Below are positions 37,201 to 40,200 of a stretch of 64,000 bases of DNA, piece after piece. The notes beneath the pieces were generated by a model that saw only the letters and a program-made list of their open reading frames with translations, did no database searches and had not been told where the DNA came from. This DNA is from Symbiodinium natans. Its lineage: Eukaryota; Sar; Dinophyceae; Suessiales; Symbiodiniaceae. The position numbers were made by a program, and so were the translations under genes. Positions within the stretch are counted from its first letter, which is position 1, and each line of letters opens with the position of its first letter. Location: contig CAJNDS010002075.1 in assembly GCA_905221605.1 (NCBI GenBank), forward strand, positions 208,332-272,331. The letters run 5' to 3'.

Positions 37201-40200
37201 TAGGGTTTAGGGTTTAGGGTTTAGGGTTTAGGGTTTAGGGTTTAGGGTTTAGGGTTTAGGGTACCCTAAACCCTAAACCCTAAACCCTAAACCCTAAACC
37301 CTAAACCCGGGCGCCTTTCGCTTGTGACGTCGTGTTGTCTCCCAATGCCTTCTGGCGGTTTGTGAAGACGTCACTCCCCGTCCTTGGCTTTCGAATGGCT
37401 TTGAACTCAGATTCAGGGATTAGGAGAATTGGGGTTAGGGTTTAGGGTTTAGGGTTTAGGGTTTAGGGTTTAGGGTTTAGGGTTTAGGGTTTAGGGTTTA
37501 GGGCGATTACCCCTACTTTGGAGTAGACCCGGGAAAAAAAGTATATACTTCTTAGGCATACAAAGTAGCTATAATAGGAACCCAGACCATGAAAAAAGCA
37601 ATGAAGTGTAGCACTCTAAAAGCCAGTTACATGGAGCTTAGGGTTTAGGGTTTAGGGCTTAAGGGAGCTAAACCCTAAACCCTAAACCCTACACCCTAAA
37701 CCCTAAACCCTGAACCCTGAACCCTAAACCCTAAACCCTAAACCCCGAAGCCGTTGGAAAAGTCGGCGGCTGCCTTGAACACGCACCTGGGGTTTAGGGT
37801 TTAGGGTTTGGGGTTTGGGGCTTGGGGTTTGAGGTTTGGGGTTTAGGGTGTGGGGTTTGGGGTTCAGGGGTGGGGGGTTCTTAAAGTTAAAGAGAGTGCC
37901 TCAGTTGTGCGGTCCGAATGATTAGGTAAGGGTTCTACCAGTCGCAGTCCACGCAGGGCTCCCTTACGTTGTGAGTTCAGGGTTTGGGGTTTGGGGTTTA
38001 GGGTTTAGGGTTCAGGGTTTAGGGTAAGGATGCAGTTTGTGCAGGTGTCTGAGCTGGGCCTCTCCGAAACTCCGAAACTTCCCAACCCTAGACCTTCGCA
38101 GAAAACGGTTTCGGTTCAGGGTTCGGAATCTAGGATTTAGGGTTTAGGGTTGAGGGTTTAGGGTTTAGGGATTGAGGGCCTCACCCTCGGGTTTCGCGGG
38201 AAGTCTTCCCCCCGCCCACACCTTCCCGGAGGGTGTTTAGGGTTTAAGGTTTAGGGTTTGGGGTTTTGGGTTTAAGTTCAGTGTTTAGGATTTAGGGATT
38301 AAGGTTAAGGGTTGGTGTAGGGTTTAATGTCTAGGGATGAGGGGAAGAACACGATAAGCTTGCACATCACACTCCAGACGCTAAGCCCTTCACTAACACA
38401 GAAGGAAACAGGCTACCACATGCTAAACCCTAAGCCCTAAGCCCTAAGCCCTAAGCCCTAAGCCCTAAGCCCTAAACCCTAAACCCTAAACCCTTGGAAC
38501 ACCGAGGCTCCTGTAGGGCTGCACGTACTCTTCTCCAGGCAAGACCGTCATATTTCCTCATCTGTTCTGTTTAGGGTTTAGGGTTTAGGGTTTAGGGTTT
38601 TAAGGACTCAAACATGTCCTAGACCCTAAACCCTAAAGCCTAAACATCCCTAAACCCTAAACCCTAAACCCTGCACCCTAAACCCTAAACCCTAAACCCC
38701 AAACCCTACACCCTAAACCCCAAACCCCAAACCGCACCTGTAGAGGTCTTGTGCTGCTCATGAAGACCGCTCTTGCGAACTGCTCGCAGCCCGAAGCCGT
38801 TGGAAAACTCGGCGGCTGCCTTGAACACGCACCTGGGGTTTAGGGTTTAGGGCTTGGGGTTCAGGGTTTGGGGTTTCGGGTTTAGGGGAGAAGGGGGTTC
38901 TTAAAGTGAGTGCCTCAGTTGGGCGGTCCGCATGATTCGGTAAGGGTTCTACCAGACGCGGTCTACGCAGGGCTCCCTTACGTTGTGAGTTCAGGGTTTA
39001 GGGTTTAGGGTTTAGGGTTTAGGGTTTAGGGTTTAGGGTTTAGGGTTTAGGGTTTAGGGTTTAGGGTTTAGGGTTTAGGGTTTCGGGTTTAGGAAGTTGC
39101 GAGGCTCCCACCTAACGGAAAAGCTGTCCAGCCCGATGTCGACAGAGCTACCACCCTCACAGTCGCACTGGTCACCAATCAGCACTGTGCAAAGCGATAG
39201 CCCTTCAGTAAGGCAGCTCACAAACCTTGGCTGACTTCTGAACCCCTCCTCTGAAAGTCTAGCTTCTATGCTCATTTTTTGCTAGTTTCTGCAAAAAGAA
39301 CCCAATAAGAGCTTAAAGTCCTAAGAGCCAGCCAGAAGAAAGCCAAGTAACTTCTTGATCTCATCCCAGGCTGCGGAAGCTAAACCTGCTGCCAAGGGCC
39401 CAAGCTTCACAATCTCTCCGCCCAGCGCCGCAGCCTTGTCTGCGATGAAGCTGCCCACCTTGCTAGCCCAGGAACCACATGTGGGTTTAGGGTTTAGGGT
39501 TTAGGGTTTAGGGTTTAGGGTTTAGGGTTTAGGGTTTAGGGTTTAGGGTTTAGGGTTTAGGGTTTAGGGTTTAGGGTTTAGGGTTAGGGCACCCTTTTCT
39601 GGGTTGGTTGCTTTATAAGGGAACCGATTGAAGCAAAAAAAAAGAGAAAAGGGTGCCACTGGGCTACCAAGCCACCTTGCTGGAAAGCTTTGCCCCTTCC
39701 GCGACGGATCTTTTTGCATGCTCCAGGGCCGTCCCTGCCAGATCAATCGTGGCATCTGCCACCATCTCTCCGACGTCAATGGCAGTGTTGATGACGCCGA
39801 GTGCCTCATTGCCGATTGCGTTGGCTGCATCTTGTATTGGCCCTGGCAAGTGGTTGAAGCTGGTCTCGGCTGCTTTTACGACGGTATTCCCGACAACCAT
39901 GGCCGCATTGCCAAGTGCACTGCCTACCGACATGCCTGCTGATGCAAGCGTGTTGCCAACAGAGCTGAAGCCATCAGCAACGGCTCCAAAGAACTTTGCT
40001 GACACCACGGCGTCAAGCTCTTCATCAACACTTGAGAGGTTGGTCTTCGCACGCCCCGAGCTCTTCGAACGGGAGGAGCGGACAACCAGGGCACCCTGCA
40101 CAGTCTCCGAACCTGAGAGTTGCCTAGGCTGCCCAGTAACCTAGGCCTAAAAAGGGTGCCCTTTTTTGCTTGAAGGGGTTTAGAAGCGAACCTAAACCCC

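Noticed and set aside
39628-40144. Plus-strand frames of 104 and 163 codons
   Set aside because: Antisense shadows of exon 2, which has signal peptide context, splice sites and frame continuity on minus.
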